Numbered from the stretch's first letter, positions 1 to 8,990 are shown. The stretch: DNA of 64,000 nt from AEGEAN-183 sp964614345 (GCA_964614345.1 CAZTLP010000003.1:12644-76643); one strand, 5' to 3'. The notes: generated by a model from the sequence alone, not told the origin. Translations and numbers: made by a program.

Positions 1-217
1 ATTGCTAATAATGGGAGGAGTTTTCGTTGTTGAAACTCTTTCAGTTATTGTACAGGTTGCTTCTTTTAGATTAACAGGAAAGCGAGTTTTTAGAATGGCC
101 CCAATTCATCATCATTACGAGCTAAAGGGATGGCCCGAGCCCAGAGTAATTGTTAGATTCTGGATAATTACTTTTATGTTAGTTTTAATCGGACTAGTAA
201 CTCTAAAACTTAGATAA
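1..217 (+). CDS. mraY: MraY, C-terminal part (5' truncated by window edge)
   Basis: Phospho-N-acetylmuramoyl-pentapeptide transferase makes lipid I by joining UDP-MurNAc-pentapeptide to undecaprenyl phosphate at the inner membrane. Only the last 71 or so residues are in the window. They contain the family hallmark MAPIHHHYELKGWPEPRVIV, with the conserved histidine triplet on the cytoplasmic face, followed by a final transmembrane segment ending TLKLR. The reading frame is open to base 1, so the gene starts upstream. It is followed by murD after 21 bp, as in the standard dcw cluster. Confidence 0.97.
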   Translation, partial: LLIMGGVFVVETLSVIVQVASFRLTGKRVFRMAPIHHHYELKGWPEPRVIVRFWIITFMLVLIGLVTLKLR

Positions 218-238
218 ATTCTAAGTCGAGTAAAAGTT

Positions 239-1552
239 ATGCATCTTATTCTAGGGTTCGGTGCAACTGGAGCCTCATACCTAAGGTATTTAAATGAAAG
301 AAATATATCTTCATTAGTTGTAGATTCTAGAGACAGACCTTCTGGTTTATTGGAATTCGATAATCTAAAAAATGATAATTTTCTACTCGGTAAATTTGAT
401 GTGGGAGTATTAGATCGAGTACATACAATTTTAGTCAGCCCTGGTATTGATTATGAAAACGAGATTCTAGTAGCTGGTAGAAAAAAAGGAATTAAGATTC
501 TTACTGACATAGAAATTTTTGCAAAAGAATCAAAATCAAAAAAAATATTTATAACTGGAACGAATGGAAAGACCACCGTTGTTTCCATGATTGGACATGT
601 GCTTAACAATATCTATGAAAATGAGGAGGTGGTTTGTAGTGGTAATATTGGAACTCCCGTTTTAGATACACTTAATAAAAAACAAGACATATCTGTAGTA
701 GAACTTTCGAGTTTCCACCTAGAACACATCAAGAATCTCAACTCGGATATTGGGGTTCTGTTAAATGTTGAACAAGACCACTTAGATCGACATGGTTCTT
801 TTGATAATTACAAGAAATTAAAGGAAAAAGTACTTTTTGGCTGTTCTGTAGGCCTAACTGGAAAAGAGATTTTATTATCAATAGAGTCTACTGGAGAGAA
901 AATATTAAGTTTTGAAGACTTGACTAAACCTTTTAGAAAAAAAATTGATAATTTATTTAAAAGTGACTGGCCAGATCATGAAATATTAAATATTCACTCT
1001 GTTTTAAGCATAGTGTTGGTTTTTGAAACTCTAAAAAATAAAAAAACCTTAAGCGAAGTTTTGGTTGAGCAGTCTGGTTTAATAAATAAATGTGCTGAGA
1101 CCTTAAAATCTTTTAAGAGACTTGAGCACAGATTTGAAATTTTAGGTTCACGAAATGGAGTTACTTACATAAATGATTCCAAGAGTACTAATATTTCTTC
1201 TTTATTAACCGCAATCAAATCAGCTGAAAAATCTTATGGTAAAAATAAAGTTGTCTTAATCTGCGGCGGCGATTCTAAAGATCAGGATTTTTCTAAGATT
1301 AGTAAAAAAGATTTGGACTCTACTAAGAAGATATTGATATACGGAAAGGATAAAGAAAAAATTTTCAAAGAAATTTGTAAAAAAGCAGATTGTTCTTTGG
1401 TTAAGGATCTTAAAGATGCTATTGAACAGTCAGCCTCTTCCTGTCACAAGGGAGACGTAGTCCTGCTTTCTCCTGCATGCGCAAGTACTGACATGTTTTT
1501 AGACTACAGAGAAAGAGGAGATAAGTTTAAAGAGTTATCTGGATTTAATTAG
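239..1552 (+). CDS. murD: UDP-N-acetylmuramoylalanine--D-glutamate ligase
   Basis: Cytoplasmic ATP-dependent Mur ligase adding D-glutamate to UDP-MurNAc-L-alanine. The 437-residue protein has the normal length. It shows the N-terminal nucleotide-sugar fold beginning LGFGATG, the Mur ligase P-loop GTNGKTT at residues 107-113, the HLDRHGS motif of the central domain, and a C-terminal ligase domain with NDSKSTN. The start is the first ATG after mraY; there is no strong Shine-Dalgarno sequence. Its stop is one base before the ftsW start, so translation is probably coupled. Confidence 0.97.
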   Translation: MHLILGFGATGASYLRYLNERNISSLVVDSRDRPSGLLEFDNLKNDNFLLGKFDVGVLDRVHTILVSPGIDYENEILVAGRKKGIKILTDIEIFAKESKSKKIFITGTNGKTTVVSMIGHVLNNIYENEEVVCSGNIGTPVLDTLNKKQDISVVELSSFHLEHIKNLNSDIGVLLNVEQDHLDRHGSFDNYKKLKEKVLFGCSVGLTGKEILLSIESTGEKILSFEDLTKPFRKKIDNLFKSDWPDHEILNIHSVLSIVLVFETLKNKKTLSEVLVEQSGLINKCAETLKSFKRLEHRFEILGSRNGVTYINDSKSTNISSLLTAIKSAEKSYGKNKVVLICGGDSKDQDFSKISKKDLDSTKKILIYGKDKEKIFKEICKKADCSLVKDLKDAIEQSASSCHKGDVVLLSPACASTDMFLDYRERGDKFKELSGFN

Positions 1553-1553
1553 A

Positions 1554-2729
1554 ATGTTTGCTCATTTAGGAAAATATTTTTCATTGCCTGATTTAAAAAA
1601 AATTGATTTTATTTTTTTTGGTCTATTTCTTTTTTTATGTCTTTTTGGTCTTTTAGCAGTAGCTACAGCATCAATTGAATTTTCAGACTCTATAACAGGA
1701 GAGCCTTTAAATTTCACTAAAAAACAGTTTATCCATTTATTAGCTGGGTTTTTTCTATTTTCATTATTTCTGTCAATACCTTTAGCATTTTGGGAGAATT
1801 TTGATCGCTTGTTTTTAGGACTCGGAATTATTTTGTTGGTGATGGTTTTTATTCCTGGAATAGGCTTTGAAGTTAATGGCTCACACAGATGGATACGTAT
1901 TGGTCCTTTCGGGTTACAGCCTTCCGAGATAATGAAACTCTTAAGTATCGTTTATATTGCTGGATATTCTGTAAGACGTCTAAAAGACCTACAATCTAAT
2001 TGGCTTGGTTTCTTCAGGCCTGCGGTTTTAATTGTTTTAGTAGTTTCATTAATACTTATCCAGCCAGATCTAGGAACTTCAGCAGTGATCTTTGCTACTG
2101 TCTTAGGAATGCTTTTTGTAGCAGGCGCTCAGATGAAACAGTTTCTTCTAGTTATAGGTTTAGGTTTGTTAGGTATCTCAGCATTAATAATCTTTGTCCC
2201 CTGGAGATGGGAGAGGATCATTTCTTTCATGGATCCTTGGACAGATCCCTTTGGTGGAGGTTATCAATTAACTTTATCTTTAATGGCTATAGGGAGAGGA
2301 GAATGGTTTGGTGTAGGTTTAGGAGAAGGTCTTATGAAATTAGGATACCTTCCTGATGCACATACCGATTTTATTTTTTCTGTGATAGTAGAAGAAATGG
2401 GTCTTTTTACTGCGATTTTAATTATTTCTTCTTTATTTTTTATTTCCTTTAGATCTTTCTATATAGGAAGAAAGGCATTAGAAAGAAACTTATATTTTGG
2501 TTTTTTTATTGCTTATGGAGTGGCAATTTTAGTTGGTCTCCACACATTTATTAATGTTGGTGTTGCAACCGGGTTATTACCTACAAAAGGCCTCACATTG
2601 CCTTTTTTAAGTTATGGAGGTACAAATTTACTCATTATGTGTTGTTTGTGTGCATTAGTTCTTAGAGTAGATCAAGAAACAAAGTCTGCTATGCCGTCGA
2701 TAAACATTTCTAGAAGGGTAAGCTTTTAA
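1554..2729 (+). CDS. ftsW: FtsW, SEDS-family septal peptidoglycan glycosyltransferase
   Basis: Polytopic SEDS protein that polymerises lipid II at the division septum together with FtsI. The 391 residues form about ten hydrophobic helices. SEDS motifs visible include RWIRIGPFGLQPSE in the first half, a large periplasmic loop with DPFGGGYQ, the LPDAHTDFIFS motif, and LPFLSYGGTN near the end. Position between murD and murG favours FtsW over its paralogue RodA. The stop overlaps the murG start (TAATG). Confidence 0.95.
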   Translation: MFAHLGKYFSLPDLKKIDFIFFGLFLFLCLFGLLAVATASIEFSDSITGEPLNFTKKQFIHLLAGFFLFSLFLSIPLAFWENFDRLFLGLGIILLVMVFIPGIGFEVNGSHRWIRIGPFGLQPSEIMKLLSIVYIAGYSVRRLKDLQSNWLGFFRPAVLIVLVVSLILIQPDLGTSAVIFATVLGMLFVAGAQMKQFLLVIGLGLLGISALIIFVPWRWERIISFMDPWTDPFGGGYQLTLSLMAIGRGEWFGVGLGEGLMKLGYLPDAHTDFIFSVIVEEMGLFTAILIISSLFFISFRSFYIGRKALERNLYFGFFIAYGVAILVGLHTFINVGVATGLLPTKGLTLPFLSYGGTNLLIMCCLCALVLRVDQETKSAMPSINISRRVSF

Positions 2730-3793
2730 TGAAGGCATTATTTGTAGCAGGAGGAACCGGAGGTCATGTTTACCCTGCTTTAGAGGTTGCTAGAGAGTTT
2801 AAAAATTCAGGCGTTCAGATATATTGGATTGGAAAAGAAAATTCTCTAGAACATGAGTTTTCTAAGAGGGAAGGGTTTAGTTTTAAGCCAATAAAATCTT
2901 CCGGTTTTAGAAAAAAGAGCTTTATAAAAAAAATCCTTTCTATTTTTTATTTAATTATCTCTTTCATCAAATCCATCTACATTCTATTAAGAATTAAACC
3001 CAAGTTTATTTTTTGTTTTGGAGGTTATCTAAGTTTAGGACCTGGATTAGCTTCAGCTGTGTTGAGAGTTCCTTTATTTATTCACGAACAAAACAGCGTA
3101 GCAGGTTCTGCTAATAAATTATTAGCTAATCTAGCTACAGAAGTTTTTGAAGGGTTCCCTAATTCCTTTAAAAGAAATCTTGAGAATATTAATTTTGTAG
3201 GAAATCCAGTAAGACACGAAATAACCTCTTTTACTGATACAAACAAAACAGTGAGTACCAAAAAATTTAAGTTATTAATCTTAGGTGGTAGTCAGGGATC
3301 AACCCAACTTAATTCATTAGTAATGGATTCTTTGAGTGAAGTAATAGACAAAAGTAATTGGGAAATAGTTCACCAAACTGGTGAAGCTGATAGAGAGGAA
3401 CTAAATCATTATTACAAAGACCTTAATGTTAGTTTTACGGTTGAGTCATTCATAACTAATATGGGTGAGGCTTATTCAAATTGTGATTTAGTCATTAGTA
3501 GGGCTGGAGCTATGACTGTTTCTGAGTTACTTGTGACCCATACCCCTAGCATATTACTCCCGTTGCCATGGGCAACTGATGATCATCAGACTTTAAACGC
3601 TAAATATTTAGAAGACTTAGGGGCTGCAAAGGTTTTAGAGTCTGATAAAAAGAATAGCTCTGAATTAGCATCTTTATTGACCAACCTTTCTGTTAATAAA
3701 GAAGAAAGACTTTCTATGATTAATTCAGCTAAACTTGCCAATAATCAAGAAGTAACAAAAGCAATTTTTAAGAAAATAAATGAATCCATCTAA
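2729..3793 (+). CDS. murG: MurG, lipid II-forming GlcNAc transferase
   Basis: Peripheral inner-membrane GT-B glycosyltransferase that adds GlcNAc to lipid I to give lipid II. The 354-residue protein has the N-terminal glycine-rich GGTGGH motif at residues 8-13, the HEQN motif near residue 113, a second glycine-rich motif LGGSQGS, and the UDP-GlcNAc-binding region RAGAMTVSEL. Its ATG overlaps the ftsW stop by one base and its 3' end overlaps murC by 14 bp, indicating tight translational coupling. Confidence 0.97.
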   Translation: MKALFVAGGTGGHVYPALEVAREFKNSGVQIYWIGKENSLEHEFSKREGFSFKPIKSSGFRKKSFIKKILSIFYLIISFIKSIYILLRIKPKFIFCFGGYLSLGPGLASAVLRVPLFIHEQNSVAGSANKLLANLATEVFEGFPNSFKRNLENINFVGNPVRHEITSFTDTNKTVSTKKFKLLILGGSQGSTQLNSLVMDSLSEVIDKSNWEIVHQTGEADREELNHYYKDLNVSFTVESFITNMGEAYSNCDLVISRAGAMTVSELLVTHTPSILLPLPWATDDHQTLNAKYLEDLGAAKVLESDKKNSSELASLLTNLSVNKEERLSMINSAKLANNQEVTKAIFKKINESI

Positions 3794-5165
3794 AAAGACA
3801 CCTAATAAAATCTTTTTTTTAGGTATTGGTGGTAGTGGTATGAGCGGATTAGCTGAAGTTCTTTTTAACTTGGGTTATGAGGTTTCCGGATCAGACTTAA
3901 TAGATTCTGCTGTCACAAAAAGACTTAAATCTCTAGGAATAGATGTAAGAATTGGACATGAAGCTAATAATGTAATTAGCCAAGACATGATAATTAAGTC
4001 TACTGCAATAGGAGAAGAGAATGTTGAACTTATGAAGGCTCAAAAACTAGGTTTACCTATTCTCAAAAGAGCTGAACTTTTGTCTAGTTTAATGAACATG
4101 AAAAGAAGTGTGGCAATTGCAGGGACGCATGGGAAAACAACAACTACTAGTATTTTAGCCTCAATTATGACTGAAGCCATGTTGGACCCTACCTTTATTA
4201 ATGGCGGTATTATTAATAGCTTTGCCTCTAACGCTAAGTTAGGAACAGGAGATTATTTACTAGCTGAAGCAGATGAGAGTGATAAGTCTTTCTTAATGCT
4301 ACAGCCATCTCTAGAAATAATTACCAATATAGATTCTGATCACTTAGTGAATTATGAAAATGATATGAAGAATCTAGAAAGGGCATTTATTAAGTTTGTA
4401 AAAAAGCTTCCTTTTAATGGTCTTTTAGTTGCATGTGGAGATGATCCAATTATTCAAAAATTAATGTCATCATTTTCTAGAAAGACAATTCTTTATGGTT
4501 TTGATGATCAAAATGATTATGTGGTGGATAATTATAAGACTTCATCTTTTAGCTCTGAGTTCACTTTGACAAACGATGAGGGTGTAACTTCTAGCTTCTC
4601 ATTAAATTTACCTGGAAAACACAATGTGCTTAACGCAACAGCCGCTTCTGTATTAGCCATAGAGGAGGGTATATCATTAATAAATGTACAATCTGCTCTA
4701 TCAAAATTTTCTGGCATTAGTAGGAGAATGCAGTTTTTAGGGAAATTAGGCCAGACCGTTGTTATAGATGATTATGGTCATCATCCTACAGAGATCAAGA
4801 ATACGATTTTAACTCTAAGAGAATCTTTTCCTGAATCAGAAGTAAGTATGGTTTTTCAACCTCATAGGTTTACAAGAACTAAAGACCTCTACGAGGGATT
4901 TGTGGAAGTGCTTAAGTCAGTAGATAGATTAATTTTATTAGAAATCTATTCAGCAGGGGAAGAGCCCATTGATGGAATTAGCTCCAATGCGTTACTTGAA
5001 AGCATAAAAAATGCAGGATTAGAAGATGCTGTATTAGCCAAGTCCAATGCTCAGGCATATGAATTAATCGGAAATATTATTTCAAAAGATAAAGGAGTTT
5101 TATTAATGCAAGGAGCTGGAAATATTTCTGAGATTTCAACTAAATTAACTCAAGAAATTGAATAA
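3780..5165 (+). CDS. murC: UDP-N-acetylmuramate--L-alanine ligase
   Basis: Mur ligase adding the first amino acid, L-alanine, to UDP-MurNAc in the cytoplasm. The 461 residues match the family. Seen are the N-terminal Rossmann motif GIGGSGMSGLA, the ATP P-loop GTHGKTTT at residues 115-122, the AEADESD motif in the central domain, and the YGHHPTEI motif that opens the C-terminal domain. It overlaps murG by 14 bp. In E. coli murC is followed by ddlB and then ftsQAZ; only ddlB follows here. Confidence 0.97.
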   Translation: MNPSKKTPNKIFFLGIGGSGMSGLAEVLFNLGYEVSGSDLIDSAVTKRLKSLGIDVRIGHEANNVISQDMIIKSTAIGEENVELMKAQKLGLPILKRAELLSSLMNMKRSVAIAGTHGKTTTTSILASIMTEAMLDPTFINGGIINSFASNAKLGTGDYLLAEADESDKSFLMLQPSLEIITNIDSDHLVNYENDMKNLERAFIKFVKKLPFNGLLVACGDDPIIQKLMSSFSRKTILYGFDDQNDYVVDNYKTSSFSSEFTLTNDEGVTSSFSLNLPGKHNVLNATAASVLAIEEGISLINVQSALSKFSGISRRMQFLGKLGQTVVIDDYGHHPTEIKNTILTLRESFPESEVSMVFQPHRFTRTKDLYEGFVEVLKSVDRLILLEIYSAGEEPIDGISSNALLESIKNAGLEDAVLAKSNAQAYELIGNIISKDKGVLLMQGAGNISEISTKLTQEIE

Positions 5166-5167
5166 TA

Positions 5168-6136
5168 ATGAGTTCCAATAATCTTGATGCCTTAAAAGAT
5201 AGAGAAATAACCGTCTTGATGGGAGGGTGGTCTGCCGAAAGAGAGATATCTTTGAACACAGGAAGGGCCGTTACAGATTCTATTAAGTCTTTAGGCCTGA
5301 AGGTTAGGGGTGTTGATTTAACTTTCCCAGAAGAGATTGAAAAGATAATTAGTTCCTTAGATTTAGTTTTTATAGCCTTACATGGAAGAGGAGGAGAGGA
5401 TGGATATATTCAAAAGATATTAGAAGAAAATAAGATTCAATTTACTGGAAGTAACTCAGGCGCTTGTGAAGTTGCGATGAATAAAGCCGAAACAAAAAAA
5501 ATATGGAGGGACCTGTCTTTACCAACACCTGATTTTGTTGAAATAAGAAATGCTGGTACACCTAATTTAGAAACTATCCCTTTTTTATCTGGAGAAAATG
5601 ACGTTAGCCCTCTTGATGCATCATTTGTAGTAAAGCCTGCAAGAGAGGGATCAAGTTTTGGTATAAGTATAGTTCATCCGGAGGGAGAAATTTCTTTAGA
5701 AGATGCTATGAAGGAAGCAATTAAATATGACGACATTCTTATTGTAGAAGCTTTTGTTGAAGGGGAAGAAATTACTGTTCCTATATTAGGCGAAGAAACT
5801 CTTACACCCATTACAATCAAACCAAAAAATTTATTCTACGACTTTGAAGCTAAATACCTTAGAAAAGATACGGAATACTTAAAATCAGATTTGAATTCCG
5901 AGGAACTTACTACTGTTAAAGAATTTTCTTTAAATGCTTTTTCTTGTTTAGGATGTGAGGGGTGGGGTAGAGTTGATTTGATTAAAGACGGAAACAATAA
6001 TTTCCAAATTATTGAAGTCAATACTGTTCCTGGTCTAACAGAAACCAGCTTAGTTCCAAAATCAGCTTCTTTTGAAGGTATCAATTTTGATAGTTTAATA
6101 ACTAAAATTTTAATTACGTCTTGCGCCAAGCAATAA
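5168..6136 (+). CDS. ddlB: D-alanine--D-alanine ligase
   Basis: ATP-grasp enzyme producing D-Ala-D-Ala for the MurF step. The 322-residue protein carries MGGWSAEREISL at the N-terminus, ALHGRGGEDG (the phosphate-binding region of Ddl), VKPAREGSSFGI in the ATP-grasp core and the C-terminal metal-binding motif IIEVNTVPGLTETS. It lies 2 bp after murC. It is the last dcw gene here: the next gene is rpsF, not ftsQ. The location supports DdlB rather than a free-standing DdlA. Confidence 0.96.
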   Translation: MSSNNLDALKDREITVLMGGWSAEREISLNTGRAVTDSIKSLGLKVRGVDLTFPEEIEKIISSLDLVFIALHGRGGEDGYIQKILEENKIQFTGSNSGACEVAMNKAETKKIWRDLSLPTPDFVEIRNAGTPNLETIPFLSGENDVSPLDASFVVKPAREGSSFGISIVHPEGEISLEDAMKEAIKYDDILIVEAFVEGEEITVPILGEETLTPITIKPKNLFYDFEAKYLRKDTEYLKSDLNSEELTTVKEFSLNAFSCLGCEGWGRVDLIKDGNNNFQIIEVNTVPGLTETSLVPKSASFEGINFDSLITKILITSCAKQ

Positions 6137-6149
6137 GCTCAAATAGAAT
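6121..6149 (+). promoter_or_regulatory. Probable rpsF operon promoter
   Basis: A TTGCGC hexamer at 6121-6126 and a TAGAAT hexamer at 6144-6149 are separated by 17 bp, the ideal sigma-70 spacing. The -10 element is followed by a GC-rich discriminator (gcgcag), like those after the -10 boxes of tRNA-Lys and ndk in this window. The -35 overlaps the end of ddlB. A transcript starting near 6156 would include the hairpin leader described next. This is inferred from motif matching only. Confidence 0.5.
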
Positions 6150-6155
6150 GCGCAG

Positions 6156-6214
6156 CCTTAGTACCTTGCTCGTTGTCTATTTAAGGTAACGAGCTAAAAA
6201 CCCGAGAGGTATAA
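6156..6214 (+). promoter_or_regulatory. Candidate S6:S18-binding autoregulatory leader of rpsF
   Basis: The rpsF 5' leader contains a perfect 7-bp inverted repeat, GCTCGTT at 6168-6174 and AACGAGC at 6188-6194. It is followed by ACCCGAGAGG ending at 6209, which includes the Shine-Dalgarno sequence 6 bases before the ATG. A second pair, ACCTT before the stem and AAGGT in the loop, is mutually exclusive with it. Bacterial rpsF leaders often carry a hairpin plus a nearby CCG that binds the S6:S18 complex; the arrangement resembles that, but I could not run a covariance search. Confidence 0.45.
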
Positions 6215-6682
6215 ATGAGACATTATGAAATAGTTTTTTTAGTTCACCCTGATCAATCAGATCAAACTCAGTCAGTTTTAAATAAGTTTTCTTCGATAGT
6301 TACTGAATCTGGAGGAAAAGTTCATCGTTTGGAGAATATAGGAAGTAGAAAGTTAGCTTATCCAATACATGATCAATATAAAGCTACCTACGCTTTGTTA
6401 AATATAGAATGTAAAGAAGAAGCAATCTCTGAAATCCAGTCATCCTTTAAGTTCAATGATTCTATTATTAGAAGTCTTGTCTTATCTAGAAATAAAGCTG
6501 AAGCTGATGTATCTGCTTTATCTAAGCAAACTGAAGATGAGAGTGAATATTTAAAAGAAAATGACAAGACAAGAGAATCGCAATCTAAATCCCTAGATAC
6601 AAAGACAAAAGAAGAGGAAACTCCTGTTAAAGAGAGTAGTGAAGAATCTATAAAAACAGAGATTGAGTCATCCCAGGAATAA
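6215..6682 (+). CDS. rpsF: 30S ribosomal protein bS6 with long acidic tail
   Basis: Small-subunit protein of the platform that pairs with bS18. The N-terminus MRHYEIVFLVHPDQSDQ and the segment IGSRKLAYPI are typical of bS6. The protein has 155 residues. The folded part ends near residue 100, after which an extension of about 50 residues rich in Glu, Lys and Ser runs to the stop. E. coli S6 also has an acidic C-terminus, so the tail is an exaggeration rather than a new domain. It heads the rpsF-rpsR-rplI-dnaB group. Confidence 0.95.
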   Translation: MRHYEIVFLVHPDQSDQTQSVLNKFSSIVTESGGKVHRLENIGSRKLAYPIHDQYKATYALLNIECKEEAISEIQSSFKFNDSIIRSLVLSRNKAEADVSALSKQTEDESEYLKENDKTRESQSKSLDTKTKEEETPVKESSEESIKTEIESSQE

Positions 6683-6686
6683 GATT

Positions 6687-6953
6687 ATGGCTAGAAAGCA
6701 AAAGAAAAAATTTAAAAAAAGACCTTCGAACCAAGAGAACAGGAGAAGGTTTTGTAAGTTTACAGCTCTAGGTATAGAAGAGATAGACTACAAAGATATA
6801 AATTTATTAAAAGAGTATATAACTGAAACAGGAAAAATTATGCCTGCAAGGGTTACTGGTACCTCAGCTAAATTTCAAAGGCAACTTACTAGAGCTATAA
6901 AAAGAGCTAGACATCTATCTCTTTTGCCTTATACAGATGCACATTACAGATAA
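6687..6953 (+). CDS. rpsR: 30S ribosomal protein bS18
   Basis: Partner of bS6 in the small-subunit platform. I place the start at the ATG at 6687 (MARKQKKKFKKRPS), giving 88 residues. An in-frame extension back to 6663 exists but lies inside rpsF and adds residues not typical of the family. Conserved parts include RRFCKFT, IDYKDINLLKEYI and the RNA-binding end LTRAIKRARHLSLLPYT. An AGGA at the end of rpsF serves as ribosome-binding site. Confidence 0.96.
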   Translation: MARKQKKKFKKRPSNQENRRRFCKFTALGIEEIDYKDINLLKEYITETGKIMPARVTGTSAKFQRQLTRAIKRARHLSLLPYTDAHYR

Positions 6954-6956
6954 GAC

Positions 6957-7406
6957 ATGGAAATTATTCTTTTAGAAAAAATTAACAAACTTGGAGATCC
7001 AGGAGATTTAGTTATTGTTAAACCTGGTTACGCAAGGAATTTTCTTATACCCACGGGAAAGGCAATTAGGGCAAATGAAGAAAATAAAGCAGAGTACGAA
7101 CAAAGGAAAGCTTCTTTAGAAAAAGCAGAAACTGAAAGAAAATCTACTGCTCTTGAACTTGCTGAAAAATTAAAATCGTTGAAAATCACTATTCCAGTAC
7201 CTGTTTCTGAGGAAGGCACTTTATACGGCTCTATAGGAACTAGAGAAATATCAGATGCAATAAATAGTCATGGTTTAGAAGTAGAGAAAGGAACTATTAG
7301 ATTACCAGAAGGAACTTTAAAAGAGCTAGGAGAATATCAACTAGACGTAGAGCTTCATCCTGAAGTAATAGAGAAAATTTCGATCACTATCTCAGCTGAA
7401 GAATAG
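6957..7406 (+). CDS. rplI: 50S ribosomal protein bL9
   Basis: Large-subunit protein near the L1 stalk. The 149 residues show the standard two-domain layout: an N-terminal domain beginning MEIILLEKINKLGDPGD with PGYARNFLIP, a long connecting helix at about residues 40-75 rich in Glu, Lys and Ala, and a C-terminal RNA-binding domain with LYGSIGTREI. It starts 3 bp after rpsR. The 78 bp to dnaB hold no gene. Confidence 0.97.
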   Translation: MEIILLEKINKLGDPGDLVIVKPGYARNFLIPTGKAIRANEENKAEYEQRKASLEKAETERKSTALELAEKLKSLKITIPVPVSEEGTLYGSIGTREISDAINSHGLEVEKGTIRLPEGTLKELGEYQLDVELHPEVIEKISITISAEE

Positions 7407-7484
7407 TGTAAGTTTCTATTGTTTTAAATCTAATCCAGTGGGAGAATTAGAGCTAATTAAAAAAGCTCAGAGTAATAATTTTTC

Positions 7485-8888
7485 ATGTCCCAAAACCTTA
7501 CCTCAGATGAAAAGCTCCCTTTTTCCGTAGAAGCAGAAAGAGCAGTATTAGGAGGCATCATGTTTAAAAATGATGCTTGGGATTTAGTTGCAGGACTTGT
7601 TTTAGAGGAAGACTTTTACCAATACGAGCACAAGCTAATATTTAAAACCATTAAGAATCTCCAAGATTCGGGAAAACCAATTGACTTTGTAACAGTCATA
7701 GAAACCCTTGAAGGAAACGGAGATTTACCTGAACTAGATAATTTAGGAGGAAAGAACTATATCCAACTTCTAGGAGAGGAAACTCCTACCATAGCTAATA
7801 TAGAAAGCTACGCTGAGATAATAAAACAAAGGTCTAATCTAAGAAGACTTATAACGACTGTAGACCAGATAGCTCAGAATGCTAGGGAGGCAGATTCTTC
7901 GAGCAGTGATCAAATTATAGATAATGCAGAAGAAAGTATTTTAAGTTTAAGAGACGATGTAAAAAGATCATCTGGGCCAAGAGGTATCAGAGAATTACTA
8001 GGTCCAGTTTATTCTAATATTCAAGAATCAAACGAATCCGGAGAATCCTTAGTAGGGGTTAGTACAGGGTTCACGGAAATTGATGAAATTACATTAGGCT
8101 TTCAGAAATCGGATCTCATAATTATTGCTGGAAGACCCTCGATGGGTAAAACAGCTTTAGCTTTTAATATAGCTGAGAATGTAGCTAAAGAAACTGATCA
8201 AACAGTACTAATCTTTAGTATGGAGATGTCTGCAGAGCAAGTAGTAAGAAGGTTTATTTCTAGCATTGCAAATATCGATCTACAAAGGTTAATGAGAGGA
8301 CAGTTACAAGAAAGTGATTGGGAGGGTATAGACAAAGCTTTAAGTGTATTAAGTAGTAAAAACATTTTACTTGATGATACTCCAGCTCTGAGTCCTTCAG
8401 AATTAAGATCTCGTGCAAGGAGAATTAAAAGAGAAAATAAAGATCTAGCCATGATTGTTGTTGACTATATTGGGTTAATGCAAGTACACGGCAAGAGTGA
8501 TAATAGAGTTGCAGAGATTAGTGAAATAAGTAGATCACTTAAAGCTCTAGCAAAAGAATTGGATGTTCCCATTGTTGCTCTTTCCCAGTTAAATAGAGCT
8601 GTTGAATCAAGGCCTAATAAAAGACCCATCCTTGCAGATTTAAGAGATTCAGGGGCGATAGAGCAAGATGCAGACGTGATTGCGTTTCTGTACAGACATG
8701 AATACTACGATAAAAATGACCTAGAAAACAAAGGTAAAGCTGAGATTAATATAGCCAAACAAAGGAATGGACCAACTCGTGCAACTTCACTGGCTTTTAG
8801 GGATTCTGTAGCTAAGTTTGAAAATCTAGCTAGAGAGGAAAGGTATCCCCCTCATTACTATGAAGATGGTGATGATGCCGATTTGTAA
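7485..8888 (+). CDS. dnaB: Replicative DNA helicase DnaB
   Basis: Hexameric 5'-3' helicase of the replication fork. The 467-residue protein has the N-terminal DnaG-interaction domain (about residues 10-115) and the RecA-like ATPase domain with Walker A GRPSMGKT at 216-223, Walker B MIVVDYIGLM, and the ALSQLNRAVE and RDSGAIEQDAD motifs. No intein interrupts the Walker A site, a common intein position in this family. Location after rplI is conserved in gammaproteobacteria. Confidence 0.97.
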   Translation: MSQNLTSDEKLPFSVEAERAVLGGIMFKNDAWDLVAGLVLEEDFYQYEHKLIFKTIKNLQDSGKPIDFVTVIETLEGNGDLPELDNLGGKNYIQLLGEETPTIANIESYAEIIKQRSNLRRLITTVDQIAQNAREADSSSSDQIIDNAEESILSLRDDVKRSSGPRGIRELLGPVYSNIQESNESGESLVGVSTGFTEIDEITLGFQKSDLIIIAGRPSMGKTALAFNIAENVAKETDQTVLIFSMEMSAEQVVRRFISSIANIDLQRLMRGQLQESDWEGIDKALSVLSSKNILLDDTPALSPSELRSRARRIKRENKDLAMIVVDYIGLMQVHGKSDNRVAEISEISRSLKALAKELDVPIVALSQLNRAVESRPNKRPILADLRDSGAIEQDADVIAFLYRHEYYDKNDLENKGKAEINIAKQRNGPTRATSLAFRDSVAKFENLAREERYPPHYYEDGDDADL

Positions 8889-8990
8889 CTTTCTAGATAC
8901 TTATCTATTAATTATTACATTGTGAGGTAACTAACTTTTTGTTAATCTGCAGTGCCATCGCGCAGAAACTTTTTTCTGTTTGGTAGTTTG

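Noticed and set aside
6163..6194. H-type pseudoknot in the rpsF leader from ACCTT/AAGGT and GCTCGTT/AACGAGC
   Set aside because: The connecting loops would be 0 to 1 base, too short to cross the helices, so the two pairings are more likely alternatives.
8952..8990. In-frame GTG extension of pyrG and a small CTGC..GCAG hairpin before T-rich sequence
   Set aside because: The added 13 residues have no counterpart in CTP synthases, and the hairpin has only a 4-bp stem, too weak to call a terminator or attenuator.
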